The notes: generated by a model from the letters alone, not told the origin. A stretch of DNA of 14,934 nt from CAYUPY01 sp964446595 (GCA_964446595.1 CAYUPY010000033.1:1-14934), one strand, 5' to 3'. Counted from the first letter of the stretch, positions 6,727 through 13,366 are shown. A program made the numbers and translations.

Positions 6727-7722
6727 GTGAAAAGTATTTATGTAGAAAGTTTACGTGACGGCGAAAGTCTGCAAGGGCAGACTTTCGCCGTCTTCGAGGT
6801 CACTCGTGCCACTGACAAATACAATAATGAATATATGGATTTGTTAGTGGGTGACCGAACTGGAAAGCTGAAAGCTAAAATTTGGTCTGACACCCTCCCC
6901 AAAGTTAATACCAAACTAATTAAAATTGGAAAAGTAGTGGCCTTGGATGCTCGCGTAGAAGACTATAAAGGTAATTTGCAATTAAACGTATCTGGAGTGC
7001 ATCAGGTAGATGAGACTAAGGTGGATGAATATATTCAGTCGAGTACTCTAAATCCAGAAGAAATGTTTGCTGAGCTTAAAAGTGTGATAGACAGCATTCA
7101 GAACCAGGATATTTTGGCGATGTTTAATTCTATGCTTCAGGATCAAGATTTTGTGCGTAAAGTTAAATATTGGCCTGCAGCTACGTCTTACCATCATGAG
7201 TTTCGTTCTGGCCTACTTCAGCACATCCTAGAAGGTTTAGCTTTGGCCAATGGGGTAGAGCGATTTTATCCAACCTTGGATTTTGATGTGGTGAAGGCGG
7301 GAATAATTCTGCATGATCTGGGCAAACTTGAAGAACTAGACGCGAGTGGCTTCGCCACTCGCTATACAGTCAAAGGTTCTATTCTGGGACACATTTATAT
7401 TGGTACTGAAATAATTGATAGATTTTTCCCTCACAATGGAAGTGAGAAGGTGAAGATGCACCTTAAACACATAGTTCTTTCACACCACGGTGAAAAGGAG
7501 AAAGGTAGTCCGGTGCTTCCAGCTACCCCAGAAGCAGTCCTAGTACATAGCGTTGATGCAGCCTCCGCTATTACCCGAATGGCGGCTGACGCTATAGAAG
7601 GTAATCAGGACGACTTTGGTATGACTCCTTTTGTTCCACATTTGCAACGTTGGATGTGGGCAGATTCCCAAGCAAAATCTGACGACTTGTCAGAAGAGGC
7701 AATTGTATACCCAGAAGAATAG
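6727..7722 (+). CDS. yhaM: YhaM-type 3'-5' exoribonuclease (OB-fold plus HD domain)
   Basis: Residues about 15-95 form an OB-fold nucleic-acid-binding domain: VTRATDKYNNEYMDLLVGD is followed by GKLKAKIW. Residues about 150-300 form an HD phosphohydrolase domain with metal ligands at H157 (SYHHEF), H166 (LLQH), H196-D197 (IILHDLGK), H253-H254 (LSHHGEKEKGSP) and D277 (LVHSVDAA). This order and the motifs GHIYIGTE and LSHHGEKEKGSP are those of YhaM/CBF1, which trims RNA and single-stranded DNA from the 3' end. The 331 residues match the family's usual length. It starts with GTG, preceded by AAGAAAGG 6 nt upstream, a good Shine-Dalgarno site. The start region carries a perfect 16-bp inverted repeat and a second perfect hairpin occurs at 7342. 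It ends at a hairpin at 7747. Confidence 0.9.
   Translation: MKSIYVESLRDGESLQGQTFAVFEVTRATDKYNNEYMDLLVGDRTGKLKAKIWSDTLPKVNTKLIKIGKVVALDARVEDYKGNLQLNVSGVHQVDETKVDEYIQSSTLNPEEMFAELKSVIDSIQNQDILAMFNSMLQDQDFVRKVKYWPAATSYHHEFRSGLLQHILEGLALANGVERFYPTLDFDVVKAGIILHDLGKLEELDASGFATRYTVKGSILGHIYIGTEIIDRFFPHNGSEKVKMHLKHIVLSHHGEKEKGSPVLPATPEAVLVHSVDAASAITRMAADAIEGNQDDFGMTPFVPHLQRWMWADSQAKSDDLSEEAIVYPEE
6757..6792 (+). repeat. Perfect 16-bp inverted repeat inside yhaM codons 11-22
   Basis: GACGGCGAAAGTCTGC and its exact complement are separated by AAGG. The fold lies 30 nt after the GTG start codon and would be very stable in the mRNA. The encoded residues align with the usual start of YhaM without an insertion, so the fold is built by codon choice rather than by an inserted element. 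Confidence 0.95.
7342..7362 (+). repeat. Perfect 9-bp hairpin inside yhaM
   Basis: GCGAGTGGC, loop TTC, GCCACTCGC. It encodes the variable SGFATR turn just after the HD ligands. The arms are GC-rich compared with the surrounding sequence. Confidence 0.85.
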
Positions 7723-7746
7723 ACTTTAAAGTTTTGAAGATAAAAA

Positions 7747-7786
7747 AAGAAGGTGCTAGCCCAAACTTTGGGCTAGGCATCTTCTT
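7747..7786 (+). terminator. Hairpin after yhaM, probable terminator
   Basis: AAGAAGGTGC-TAGCCCAAA pairs with TTTGGGCTA-GGCATCTTCTT (about 18 pairs, one G-T pair and one bulged G), starting 24 nt after the yhaM stop. A run of seven A precedes it. The 3' side ends in CTTCTT rather than a clean T-run. Confidence 0.65.
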
Positions 7787-7787
7787 G

Positions 7788-7866
7788 GCAGGCTGTGCCT
7801 GCAAAATAGTTAATAGTGCAGCGGGCTAAATTGTATTTAGCAGTGCTTAAGAGTTAAGGCGCTCTT
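7788..7866. repeat. Series of small hairpins in the yhaM-mraZ gap
   Basis: Three further inverted repeats follow the terminator: GCAGGC-TGT-GCCTGC (7788-7802), GCTAAAT-TGT-ATTTAGC (7825-7841) and AAGAG/CTCTT (7849-7866). The interval 7723-8030 has no plausible gene. These stems could belong to a 3' UTR, a small RNA or protein binding sites. A possible TACAAT followed by an AT-rich tract lies around 7893-7910. Confidence 0.5.
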
Positions 7867-8032
7867 GAACACAAAACAAAAGCTTAAGTTACAATATATT
7901 TTTTCCGAGATCACGTCAACCCCCTACAGTGTATTTTAGTAAGAAATTTCATTTTTTATATTTCACCACTTCCAAACATATTGTCAGCACTCAGTTTTAC
8001 AGTAATTTTTAGATTATTTATGATTGCAATAC

Positions 8033-8061
8033 TTGACCGGTATTAAGATATAAACTAATAT
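8033..8061 (+). promoter_or_regulatory. mraZ promoter
   Basis: TTGACC (8033-8038), 17 bp and TAATAT (8056-8061), each matching consensus at four or five of six positions. The predicted start near 8068 lies inside the MraZ boxes and gives a leader of about 80 nt. Confidence 0.55.
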
Positions 8062-8090
8062 GGTGATAGGTGGTAATTAGTGGTGAAGGT
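8061..8090 (+). promoter_or_regulatory. MraZ operator: three tandem 10-bp boxes
   Basis: TGGTGATAGG, TGGTAATTAG and TGGTGAAGGT follow one another with no gap, so TGGT recurs at 8061, 8071 and 8081. Known MraZ operators are short TGGG- or AAGTG-type repeats spaced about 10 bp apart upstream of mraZ, bound by the ring-shaped MraZ oligomer. The boxes begin at the last base of the -10 and cover the transcription start, which fits autorepression of the division cluster. Confidence 0.8.
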
Positions 8091-8115
8091 TGCACAGATT
8101 CATCACTTCTAAACA

Positions 8116-8141
8116 TTCTGTTTCGACTGCCTGTAACAGAA
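8116..8141 (+). promoter_or_regulatory. Leader hairpin next to the mraZ start codon
   Basis: TTCTGTT (8116-8122) pairs with AACAGAA (8135-8141) around a 12-nt loop, ending 7 nt before ATG 8149. An upstream stem in the same leader, AGTGGTGAA (8079-8087) with TTCATCACT (8099-8107), has one G-U pair and an 11-nt loop. No Shine-Dalgarno sequence is visible. Confidence 0.45.
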
Positions 8142-8148
8142 AACACCT

Positions 8149-8571
8149 ATGCTAATTGGAGAATTTACGTCGCCTTTGGGAGAAAAGAATAGAGTGGCTA
8201 TGCCTAAGTCACTCAGAGTCGAGCTGCAAGATCGCTTGATAATTACCAGAGGCTACGAGCGCTCTTTGATAATTATTGATCAACGCCGCTGGCAACAGCT
8301 GTTAACTGACGTTAACAAGCAGTCTCTTTTAAGGATGAATGTGAGAGATACAAAAAGATTCCTTCTAGGAGGAGCACATGAACTGACGCTAGATAAGCAG
8401 GGCCGATTTGTAGTTCCGGAAGCCTTAGTTAATTATGCCGGGATTGAAAATCAGGTGACCTTTTTAGGAGTAGGTGAATGGATTGAAATCTGGAATGTCT
8501 CAACTTGGCAAGAAAAGCTAGAACGCTTAAGCCAAGACTCCGCAGACATCGCTGACAGATTAGGAAGTTAA
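8149..8571 (+). CDS. mraZ: Transcriptional regulator MraZ
   Basis: This 140-residue DNA-binding protein has two SpoVT-AbrB-like halves. The first reads IGEFTSPLGEKNRVAMPKSLR; the second contains LTLDKQGRFVVPEAL near residue 80-95. The second D-K-x-G-R is canonical, while the first is E-K-N-R. MraZ forms a ring that binds tandem repeats upstream of its own gene and represses or tunes the division cluster. Three such repeats stand at 8061-8090. It is the first gene of mraZ-rsmH-ftsL-ftsI, 24 bp before rsmH. The ATG is chosen because the N-terminal pattern begins there. A perfect 7-bp inverted repeat (TGTTAAC-TGAC-GTTAACA, 8300-8317) lies inside the gene. Confidence 0.96.
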   Translation: MLIGEFTSPLGEKNRVAMPKSLRVELQDRLIITRGYERSLIIIDQRRWQQLLTDVNKQSLLRMNVRDTKRFLLGGAHELTLDKQGRFVVPEALVNYAGIENQVTFLGVGEWIEIWNVSTWQEKLERLSQDSADIADRLGS

Positions 8572-8595
8572 AGTAGCTACAGGGAACGAAAACAA

Positions 8596-9501
8596 ATGAA
8601 ACATGTACCAGTTTTTAAAGACAAGCTAGTTCCAAATTTAGGAGTCAATCCTGATGGTATTTACTTTGATGCCACACTCGGAGCAGGGGGACATGCTTCA
8701 CAAATCCTGCAAGCTTTAGGTAAAGAAGGAGAAGGTAAATTAATTGTTTGCGACGTGGATGCCTTAGCACTGGAGAACTTTGCTACACAACATGCTGAAG
8801 CTATAGAGGCCGGAAAACTTATTGTAAAACAGGACAATTTTAATAATCTGCAATCAATAGTTTTAGAGGTGCTTTCAGGCAAGAAGCTGGACGGAATTAT
8901 TGCAGATCTCGGATGGTCCACTGACCAGCTTGAGCATATTCCAGGGCTATCCTTTCAGGTGGAAGAGGCAGAACTAGACATGAGGCTAGACGCAAACCTG
9001 CGATACTCCGCAGCAGATATTCTAAATAGTTACTCCGACAGCCAGCTAGCAGCACTATTCGTAGAATTCGCTGACTCAGATAGGAAAGAGGTTAAGCTGC
9101 TAGTAGATGAAGTTGTCAGTCGTCGCAAGCTGGGTGATTTTCGTAATGTTATAGACTTAAATCAAGCTTTAAACGAAATTAAACCCCTTTTACGACGGAA
9201 GCACAATTTAGAGAAAAGGATATACCAGGCGCTACGAATTGTAGTTAACAATGAGTATCAGTCGCTAAACCTTTTGATAAGTAATGGTATTGAGTGCCTA
9301 AAACCAGGAGGAAGGATGTTGATCATTACCTTCCATTCAGGAGAAGAAAACATAGTACATCAAAAATTGAAAAGCCTTGAAGAAGCCAACGTAGTGAGCT
9401 GGATCTGGGAGCAGCAGCCTTATCTGCAACCAGAAGTGTCCGAATTAAGACAGAACTTTCAAGCACACAGCGCCAAACTTTGGGGTATTACTAAGTCATA
9501 A
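8596..9501 (+). CDS. rsmH: 16S rRNA (cytosine-1402-N4)-methyltransferase RsmH
   Basis: The SAM-dependent enzyme (formerly MraW) methylates C1402 in the decoding centre of 16S rRNA. It begins HVPVF (3-7), followed by the SAM-binding loop DATLGAGGHA (25-34), the acidic strand end LIVCDVDALALE, DMRLD, the YQALRIVVNNE segment and ITFHSGEENIVHQKLK. Its 301 residues are the usual length. Several signature positions are divergent: DLGVSSxQLD reads DLGWSTDQLE, FHSLEDR reads FHSGEEN, and the C-terminal NPRSRSAKLR reads NFQAHSAKLW. The core motifs remain, so activity is likely. It is second in the division cluster; only a weak AGGGA, about 11 nt upstream, could serve as ribosome binding site. Confidence 0.96.
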   Translation: MKHVPVFKDKLVPNLGVNPDGIYFDATLGAGGHASQILQALGKEGEGKLIVCDVDALALENFATQHAEAIEAGKLIVKQDNFNNLQSIVLEVLSGKKLDGIIADLGWSTDQLEHIPGLSFQVEEAELDMRLDANLRYSAADILNSYSDSQLAALFVEFADSDRKEVKLLVDEVVSRRKLGDFRNVIDLNQALNEIKPLLRRKHNLEKRIYQALRIVVNNEYQSLNLLISNGIECLKPGGRMLIITFHSGEENIVHQKLKSLEEANVVSWIWEQQPYLQPEVSELRQNFQAHSAKLWGITKS

Positions 9502-9526
9502 AATAATTAATTGCACGTTAACTATT

Positions 9527-9532
9527 TATAAA
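9527..9532 (+). promoter_or_regulatory. Possible internal -10 box before the FtsL-like gene
   Basis: TATAAA ends 7 nt before ATG 9540, in the 38-bp gap after rsmH, with no ribosome binding site. No clear -35 box is visible. It resembles the other leaderless arrangements in the window but is weaker. Confidence 0.35.
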
Positions 9533-9539
9533 AGCCAAT

Positions 9540-9884
9540 ATGTCAAAATTTAAAGAAGTACAACACAAAATAATCTGCCGCTTATTTAAGAATTATTTAA
9601 TATTAGGTGTAGTGCTTACTATTGCGCTCTTCGTGACTCAATTTGCCGTGTTAGCCACTGTGGGAGTTAAAGGTAGTGAGGTAAGTGAGATTCGTACCGA
9701 AAAAGAAGAACTGCGATTGGAAATAGACCGTATCCGTGCTCAAATTGATAGCGCTAAAACTCTCGGTAAAATTGAGAAAGACCTAGATGTTGTCTTTCAA
9801 GATGGAGCTATAGCTAGTAAACCAATAGAAATTGATCAGCCAGGTGCCCTGGATGAATCTACATTTGGTATTCTACCGGAGTAA
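9540..9884 (+). CDS. ftsL: FtsL/DivIC-like division protein
   Basis: The 114-residue bitopic protein has a basic cytoplasmic N-terminus, one membrane helix (about 19-41) and a periplasmic coiled coil (about 48-80: SEIRTEKEELRLEIDRIRAQ). A short acidic, Pro-containing tail follows. Sequence identity in this family is low; the call rests on this architecture and the position between rsmH and the class B PBP, exactly where ftsL sits in most division clusters. FtsL links the FtsQBL complex to the septal synthase. The last codons (CCG GAG TAA) supply a GGAG sequence for the next gene, whose ATG lies 2 nt after the stop, so the two are probably translationally coupled. Confidence 0.75.
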   Translation: MSKFKEVQHKIICRLFKNYLILGVVLTIALFVTQFAVLATVGVKGSEVSEIRTEKEELRLEIDRIRAQIDSAKTLGKIEKDLDVVFQDGAIASKPIEIDQPGALDESTFGILPE

Positions 9885-9886
9885 AA

Positions 9887-11710
9887 ATGGGTAAGACATC
9901 AACACAAAAATCTGTAGAGTTAATCCCTGGAAAAATTCGACTTGTGTACTTATTTGCCTTCATGGGGGCAATAATTCTGACCGGATTTGCACTGAGATGG
10001 CATGTGGTTGAGGCGGCCAAGTTTACAAACTTGGCCGCGGCCAGGAGCCACAGCGAGCAGATACCAGCATTAAGAGGGACAATTTACGCCAATGATGGTT
10101 CTACATTGGCATACTCGCAGCCACGCTATAACGTTTACATTTACTATCGTGATTTGCAATTCGCGGAGGAGAAAGGGCTTCAGACCAGAGAGGAATTCGC
10201 CGATAAGATAGCTCCAATCATTGATTCCACTCCAGAGGAACTAATGCAACAGATGGAAGAACGGATTAGTAAGGGCATCTATTGGTTTAGAGTGGCTGAG
10301 GCGATCACGATAGGTGCAGGAGAAAGAATTCAAGCACTCACTCGTGATCGCGACGCAGATCTACCACAAGAAGAAAGAGGGTTTCTCCAGGGTTACACCT
10401 TAATTCCCACATACAAACGTATTTATCCTGAAAACAAGCTAGCAGCACAGGTGCTAGGACTAACCCGTATTAAAGAAAACAATTTTGAGGTAGAAACTAT
10501 TGGACAAAGCGGTTTGGAAGGTGAATGGAATGGAATCCTAGAACCCCTTGAAGGTTTTGTTAGCGGAGAAGTTGATGCATTAGGAAACGTGCTAGGTCTT
10601 GCTTCTGAACAAACTATTGAGGCTAAACGCGGCAGTGATATATACACTTCTATAGACAAGCGAGTTCAGCGGGAAATTGAGAAGCAACTGGCCAAGGGAG
10701 TAAAGGAGTATGAGGCAGCCTCTGGCAGTATGATTGTGATGGAACCCAAGACAGGCAGGATAGTTGCTATGGCAAATTACCCAACATATAATCCGAATAC
10801 TCGAAGCCAAAAAGACCCTCAGGCATATGGCCTAAAAGCCGTATCCGAACCTTATGAGGTGGGATCTGTTGGCAAGACCTTCACGCTGGCAGCAGCACTT
10901 GATGCTGGCGTGGCTAAACCGACCGATGTGCTGCTGCCAAACGGACATAACGGTTGTATGTTCTTAATTAAAGGACTTGCTGACGTGTGTACGGCTGATA
11001 AAAAACCACAACCAGCAATGCCTTTAAATGAAGCCTACCGTCGCTCAGACAATTTGTATTTTATTGCGTTAGCTGAGCTGATGGAAAAACAGGATCTCTA
11101 TGAATATCTTGATAAGTTTGGGGTAGGTAAAGTGAGCGGAGTGGATGTGAGCGGTGAGTCAATTGGTTTTTTAAAGGACTGGAAGGCCTGGAATCGCGCT
11201 GATATTGCCGCTTATTCATATGGTCACTCATATCAAGCCAACTTACTACAGGTTACTGCTGGATATGCAGCTCTTGCCAACTATGGTGTACGTATGCAGC
11301 CGCATTTTGTCACCAAGGTGGTAGAAGCTGATGGTACGGAAAAGATATATGAGCCGATTCCAATCGAAAGAGCTGTAACTAAACAGACTGTCCTAAAAAT
11401 GGACAATATGATGCATGAAGTGTTTCTTTCAAACGTTCCTTACTGGGATAATGACCTGAGATCTTATCGCATTGCCCTAAAATCAGGTACTGCTTTAATT
11501 CCATACCGAGATAAGGCTGGATATTCAAGTGAAGTAAACACCACATATATTGGTTATGATGCCTCGCCTGACAGGAAGTTCGTACTAGCAGTAAGATTGG
11601 ACTCTCCACAAATTGGTGATTTATCTTCAGAAAACACTCGTTTCGTGTGGATGAATACCTTCCGGGCCATCAAAGATATTCTAGGAGTTCGCCAACAAGG
11701 AGAGTTTTAA
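9887..11710 (+). CDS. ftsI: Class B penicillin-binding protein, septal transpeptidase FtsI
   Basis: This transpeptidase cross-links septal peptidoglycan. The 607-residue protein has a cytoplasmic N-terminus and a membrane helix (about 19-38). The PBP dimerisation domain follows, with LRGTIYANDGSTLAYS at 62-77, RIYPENKLAAQVLG at 178-191 and GQSGLEGEWNGIL. The transpeptidase domain has the nucleophile S327 in SVGK (327-330), the second motif SDN (387-389) and the third motif KSGT (532-535). YSYGHSYQAN is also typical. All catalytic residues are present. The ATG follows GGAG by 6 nt. It closes the mraZ-rsmH-ftsL unit; no mur, mraY or ftsW follows. The gene contains strong inverted repeats at 10013-10038 and 10887-10939. 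Confidence 0.95.
   Translation: MGKTSTQKSVELIPGKIRLVYLFAFMGAIILTGFALRWHVVEAAKFTNLAAARSHSEQIPALRGTIYANDGSTLAYSQPRYNVYIYYRDLQFAEEKGLQTREEFADKIAPIIDSTPEELMQQMEERISKGIYWFRVAEAITIGAGERIQALTRDRDADLPQEERGFLQGYTLIPTYKRIYPENKLAAQVLGLTRIKENNFEVETIGQSGLEGEWNGILEPLEGFVSGEVDALGNVLGLASEQTIEAKRGSDIYTSIDKRVQREIEKQLAKGVKEYEAASGSMIVMEPKTGRIVAMANYPTYNPNTRSQKDPQAYGLKAVSEPYEVGSVGKTFTLAAALDAGVAKPTDVLLPNGHNGCMFLIKGLADVCTADKKPQPAMPLNEAYRRSDNLYFIALAELMEKQDLYEYLDKFGVGKVSGVDVSGESIGFLKDWKAWNRADIAAYSYGHSYQANLLQVTAGYAALANYGVRMQPHFVTKVVEADGTEKIYEPIPIERAVTKQTVLKMDNMMHEVFLSNVPYWDNDLRSYRIALKSGTALIPYRDKAGYSSEVNTTYIGYDASPDRKFVLAVRLDSPQIGDLSSENTRFVWMNTFRAIKDILGVRQQGEF
10013..10038 (+). repeat. Perfect 12-bp palindromic hairpin inside ftsI
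   Basis: GCGGCCAAGTTT and AAACTTGGCCGC are separated only by AC; as RNA this is an 11-bp stem with a TACA loop. It encodes residues 43-51, just outside the membrane helix, where PBP sequences vary. Confidence 0.92.
10887..10939 (+). repeat. 12-bp inverted repeat inside ftsI, 29-nt loop
   Basis: TGGCAGCAGCAC (10887-10898) and GTGCTGCTGCCA (10928-10939) are exact complements flanking a 29-nt loop, shortly after the SVGK nucleophile codons. A weaker 10-bp pair, GCGATCACGA and TCGTGATCGC, occurs at 10301-10351 with a 31-nt loop. Confidence 0.7.
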
Positions 11711-11735
11711 GAAAAAATGTAAGAATTATGGAAAT

Positions 11736-11744
11736 TTATCCACA
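11736..11744 (+). promoter_or_regulatory. DnaA box TTATCCACA upstream of the Cys-rich gene
   Basis: A perfect TTATCCACA lies in the 45-bp gap after ftsI, 3 bp before a weak -10-like TATGTT (11747-11752) and 12 bp before the TTG start. One 9-mer could occur by chance; its position in a promoter-sized gap is what makes it notable. Confidence 0.45.
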
Positions 11745-11755
11745 TCTATGTTAAG

Positions 11756-12526
11756 TTGTCTTATACCTTTAAATCTCAAGTATACATAGTGTCCCAAGAT
11801 ATAACTACAGGACAATTTGCACCCATTTTTTCCGGAGAAGGGGTGTATCTTCACAAGCAGCATTGCTGTCGTACTAATCGTAGTTACGTAAATAAATTTA
11901 CTATTAGTAAGCCCTTATTTGAGAACAAGCAGTGCAGTACTGCTGGCAAGAGTGAACATTTCATGCTTACAGTAGAAAAGCAATGTAAGAATGACTGCGT
12001 GGAAGTTGCAATTGGGAAATTACAGGATCTCATTAATGAGATCCTCTTTAATGCAGAAAAGGATGACCTCCCAAACATAAATGTGACTTTTACTTTACTA
12101 TCTCTTCACCGGGAGTTTGATCTTTTTAATGCCCGTCTGCTTTCAAATTTAGGCGAAATATTAACAACCCTAATGTCGTACAGCCAATTCTTTAATATTC
12201 GCTTAGTAATTCTAAATTTTGCTGGATACGATAACCAAACACCATTAGAGAACCCAGAAGCAATCGGCACAATTGGTCGTGTATTGAGTGTCTTGTCTCC
12301 GGCCTCACAGCTGATAGAGTTGGGGCAATTTGATGCCGTGGCGTTAAATAACCCGGATTCATTGAGAACTTTTATGAGTAGTAATCAAAACTTACGATAC
12401 TTAACTGGCGTGCTTGAGCTAGCCGATGTGATTACAGATAAGCTAGCAGTCAAGATTTTGCGCTCCCGGATTGAACAACACTATCAGCAATACGTAAACT
12501 CGCATAATAAGACTTACCAAAAATAA
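11756..12526 (+). CDS. Unknown 256-residue protein with N-terminal Cys cluster
   Basis: I do not recognise this protein. All its cysteines lie in the first 81 residues: HKQHCC (33-38), KQC (60) and KQCKNDC (75-81). With H33 and H36 they could bind a metal. The rest (about 85-250) alternates predicted strands and helices, for example NVTFTLLSLHREFDLFNARL and FFNIRLVILNFAGY, with no membrane segment or signal peptide. It opens with TTG (read as Met); no ATG is available in this frame near the start, and a GTG at codon 12 is the alternative. The start is therefore uncertain. It follows ftsI by 45 bp and precedes an HExxH protease by 21 bp. The following gene's -35 box overlaps its end, so the genes are packed but separately promoted. 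Confidence 0.65.
   Translation: MSYTFKSQVYIVSQDITTGQFAPIFSGEGVYLHKQHCCRTNRSYVNKFTISKPLFENKQCSTAGKSEHFMLTVEKQCKNDCVEVAIGKLQDLINEILFNAEKDDLPNINVTFTLLSLHREFDLFNARLLSNLGEILTTLMSYSQFFNIRLVILNFAGYDNQTPLENPEAIGTIGRVLSVLSPASQLIELGQFDAVALNNPDSLRTFMSSNQNLRYLTGVLELADVITDKLAVKILRSRIEQHYQQYVNSHNKTYQK
12024..12045. repeat. Perfect 22-bp palindrome inside the Cys-rich gene
   Basis: AGGATCTCAT-TA-ATGAGATCCT reads identically on both strands. It encodes part of a predicted helix (QDLINEIL). It could form a hairpin or serve as a dimeric protein binding site. Confidence 0.85.
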
Positions 12527-12542
12527 CACACTGGTATATAAT
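12514..12542 (+). promoter_or_regulatory. Leaderless-type promoter of the zincin gene
   Basis: TTACCA (12514-12519), 17 bp, TATAAT (12537-12542), then 5 nt to ATG 12548. The -35 box lies within the last codons of the upstream gene. Confidence 0.7.
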
Positions 12543-12547
12543 CAGCT

Positions 12548-13366
12548 ATGGCTTTCAACTTCGAAAGATCTTCACTTTCAGAGCAGAATTCTGCAGTAGA
12601 ACAGTTTAAACGCCAGGCTTTTCACCAGGTTGAGCAGTATGTATCGAATATGGTAGGTACCTCGCTAAGCAGAGAGTCAGCTAGAAAAGTAATTGAGAAG
12701 GCCAAGTATGATCTAGAACGCGCAGAAGTCGTATCCTTCTCTCATGTAGGAGTGAATCCTTATGCTTTGGCTGTATGGAGCACTGAATTAAATAAAAAAG
12801 GTGAAGGTAAAATGTACATTAATTTAGATACACTGGACTGGCTTTTAGATAGACCTGGTTATATGCTAGAGGCATTAGTGCACGAGTCACTTCATGCGGC
12901 TACGGGTTCCTACCCAGAGGGAATAACTCAATACATGGCACGAGAGATTGCAGGAGGCGATATCCCGGCTTATGCGGAAGAAGTAATGAGAGTAGATAAC
13001 TTCCTCCGCCAGACGGGTTTGCACCCAAACGAAATTTTCGGAATTTGGGTGGCGAATGCACCTCAAAATTCCCAAGAGCAGATTGAAGGTGGTGACGCAG
13101 CCAGACATAAAGCCATAATTAAAGGGTTAGTGGAGGTGGTGTTTATGAAAGAATTAGATAGAGGTCGTGAGTTTGCTAATGAAGCTGAAGCACTAAGGTG
13201 GATTAAAGAATTGTTAAAGTTTATTAATCTCAGTTTTGACAGCTTATTCTTGCTAGCTGGTGGAATTGAAGATAAACCAGATGCTCTAGCATTTGAGTGT
13301 TTAGCACAAGTTGCCGCGACATATAAAGAAAGGGCGCAACTCGAGTCACAAAGACGAGTAGCTTGA
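12548..13366 (+). CDS. Predicted zinc metallopeptidase with HESLH motif
   Basis: The 272-residue protein has no signal peptide or membrane helix. Residues 106-116 read MLEALVHESLH, a helix ending in HExxH (H112, E113, H116) that would bind zinc and carry the catalytic Glu. PEG at 123-125 supplies E124, a candidate third ligand of the gluzincin type, as in the HExxH...EG pattern of other small zincins; E133 is an alternative. The remainder is mostly helical and acidic, with no recognised domain. The exact peptidase family is not assigned. The promoter TTACCA-17-TATAAT ends 5 nt before the ATG, so the mRNA should be leaderless. The M16 peptidase follows at 32 bp with its own promoter. Both would be cytosolic, since neither has an export signal. 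Confidence 0.75.
   Translation: MAFNFERSSLSEQNSAVEQFKRQAFHQVEQYVSNMVGTSLSRESARKVIEKAKYDLERAEVVSFSHVGVNPYALAVWSTELNKKGEGKMYINLDTLDWLLDRPGYMLEALVHESLHAATGSYPEGITQYMAREIAGGDIPAYAEEVMRVDNFLRQTGLHPNEIFGIWVANAPQNSQEQIEGGDAARHKAIIKGLVEVVFMKELDRGREFANEAEALRWIKELLKFINLSFDSLFLLAGGIEDKPDALAFECLAQVAATYKERAQLESQRRVA

Larger units (their letters stand above)
7962..8116. repeat. 18-bp direct repeat flanking the mraZ promoter
   Basis: TTCACCACTTCCAAACAT (7962-7979) recurs as TTCATCACTTCTAAACAT (8099-8116), with 16 of 18 bases identical and starts 137 bp apart. Read on the minus strand both copies begin with an AAGTGrTGAA core resembling the MraZ boxes between them, so they may be outlying, inverted MraZ sites. 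Confidence 0.6.

Noticed and set aside
7723..8148. Search for a tRNA, tmRNA or 4.5S RNA in the largest gap
   Set aside because: No T-loop GTTCGAAT-type sequence, CCA end or signature of these RNAs was found; only hairpins and the mraZ regulatory region.
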